This document shows positions 5,450-5,839 of a stretch of DNA of 5,839 nucleotides, piece by piece. Source of the stretch: Halorhodospira sp. (GTDB lineage Bacteria > Pseudomonadota > Gammaproteobacteria > Nitrococcales > Halorhodospiraceae); assembly GCA_007121755.1 (NCBI GenBank), contig SKJZ01000103.1, positions 1-5,839 on the forward strand, read 5' to 3'. Made by a program: the position numbers and the translations under genes. A model generated the notes under the pieces. That model saw only the letters and a list, made by a program, of their open reading frames with translations. It did no database searches and was not told the origin of the DNA. Numbering within the stretch: position 1 is the stretch's first letter; each line of letters opens with the position of its first letter.

Positions 5450-5839
5450 CTATCTCCTCAAATACCTTCCGCTCACCGCCTCTCTGATCGGTGTTGGCCG
5501 GTCCAGCTCTCCCCGGGGGCCGGGCAGTAGGGCGTCGATCCTCCGGCCGAACTGTAGCCGGACTTCGGTCGCGCTGCGGGCGGGGCGGGCGCCGGAGCGG
5601 TTGGCGCTGGTGGAGACCAGCGGTCCGCCGGCGGCGCGGCAGAGGGCCGCGGCGACCGGGTGGGCGGTGATCCGGACGGCCAGCGTGTCCCGGCCCCCGG
5701 TCAGCCACTCCGGGACGTGGGGGGCGGCGGGCACGACCCAGGTCACCGGTCCGGGCCAACTGGCCCGCATCCGCGCCTCGGCGTCGGACGGCAACGGCGC
5801 CAACAAGCCGGCCAAATGGTCCTCGGTGGCGGCGAGGAC
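5450..5839 (-). CDS. tsaC: Threonylcarbamoyl-AMP synthase TsaC (YrdC/RimN), 5'-partial
   Basis: TsaC (YrdC family) makes L-threonylcarbamoyl-AMP from threonine, bicarbonate and ATP, the first step of t6A synthesis. The frame is open to the right edge, where it reads VLAATEDHLAGLL, so about the first 50 residues, with the KR-type nucleotide-binding region, lie outside. The visible part aligns with the C-terminal two thirds of the recalled E. coli TsaC: SWPGPVTWVVPA, WLTGGRDTLAVRIT, HPVAAALC, GGPLVSTSANRSG with the conserved SxN, EVRLQFG and a short IREAVSGRYLRR end. It lacks the extra C-terminal Sua5 domain, so it is the short TsaC type. tsaD lies 123 bp downstream on the same strand, suggesting joint transcription of two t6A enzymes. 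The stop is directly followed by a heptad repeat array. Confidence 0.94.
   Translation of the reverse strand, partial: VLAATEDHLAGLLAPLPSDAEARMRASWPGPVTWVVPAAPHVPEWLTGGRDTLAVRITAHPVAAALCRAAGGPLVSTSANRSGARPARSATEVRLQFGRRIDALLPGPRGELDRPTPIREAVSGRYLRR
5454..5459 (-). promoter_or_regulatory. Shine-Dalgarno GAGGAG at the tsaC end
   Basis: On the - strand GAGGAG lies in the last codons of tsaC, 4 nt before the ATG at 5449-5447. It is the best ribosome site near the tsaC-tsaD junction and would start the 39-codon leader frame rather than tsaD itself, whose TTG is over 120 nt further downstream. Confidence 0.4.

Noticed and set aside
4451..5530. A 359-codon + strand frame antisense to tsaD, longer than tsaD itself.
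   Set aside because: tsaD on the other strand carries every family motif. The antisense protein has no recognisable domain and runs through the heptad arrays, as expected for a GC-rich shadow frame.
1..5839. CRISPR array, tRNA, rRNA, riboswitch, transposase or phage genes.
   Set aside because: No regularly spaced long direct repeats, cloverleaf-like sequence, conserved rRNA stretches or matching protein motifs were seen. The only repeats are those listed.

Overview
The window is high-GC bacterial chromosome carrying five recognisable protein genes. Three lie on the + strand: dprA (5' end outside the window), smg and topA. Two lie on the - strand: tsaC (5' end beyond the right edge), followed downstream by tsaD. 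Smg (DUF494) is a mostly beta/gammaproteobacterial family, and dprA-smg-topA with tsaC nearby is a known gammaproteobacterial neighbourhood. Protein similarity recalled from E. coli (Smg, TsaD, the TsaC C-terminus) and the high GC suggest a GC-rich gammaproteobacterium, perhaps Chromatiales-like. The genus cannot be fixed from the sequence alone.

Left part (1-1695): dprA and smg overlap by the four bases ATGA and are probably cotranscribed. The linker of dprA, between its Rossmann core and its C-terminal winged helix, is interrupted at 769-1017 by a long imperfect palindrome. Its 48-bp outer arms match at 46 positions, and several smaller hairpins lie inside. It keeps the reading frame and adds about 83 low-complexity residues. 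It looks like a miniature inverted-repeat element that has been made part of the protein. Codon style differs on its two sides.

Middle (1696-4303): a 62-bp spacer without an obvious terminator leads to topA. Topoisomerase I here has the complete catalytic half, but no tetracysteine zinc ribbons. It has three GRYGP-type C-terminal repeats and then a Lys/Ala-rich, histone-H1-like tail. topA and tsaD converge with only 5 bp between their stop codons.

Right part (4304-5839): tsaC and tsaD act in the same pathway, the t6A modification of tRNA. TsaC makes threonylcarbamoyl-AMP and TsaD transfers the threonylcarbamoyl group to A37. The 123 bp between them are filled by two oppositely oriented arrays of 7-bp repeats around a 14-bp GC palindrome. 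The tsaD start codon is a TTG lying in the last repeat, with no Shine-Dalgarno. A 39-codon frame with a good Shine-Dalgarno begins right after the tsaC stop and ends 3 nt before the tsaD TTG, so translational coupling is possible.

The most notable observations are the frame-preserving palindromic element in dprA and the heptad-repeat spacer that supplies the tsaD start codon. No RNA genes, CRISPR arrays, insertion sequences with transposase, or phage genes are visible.
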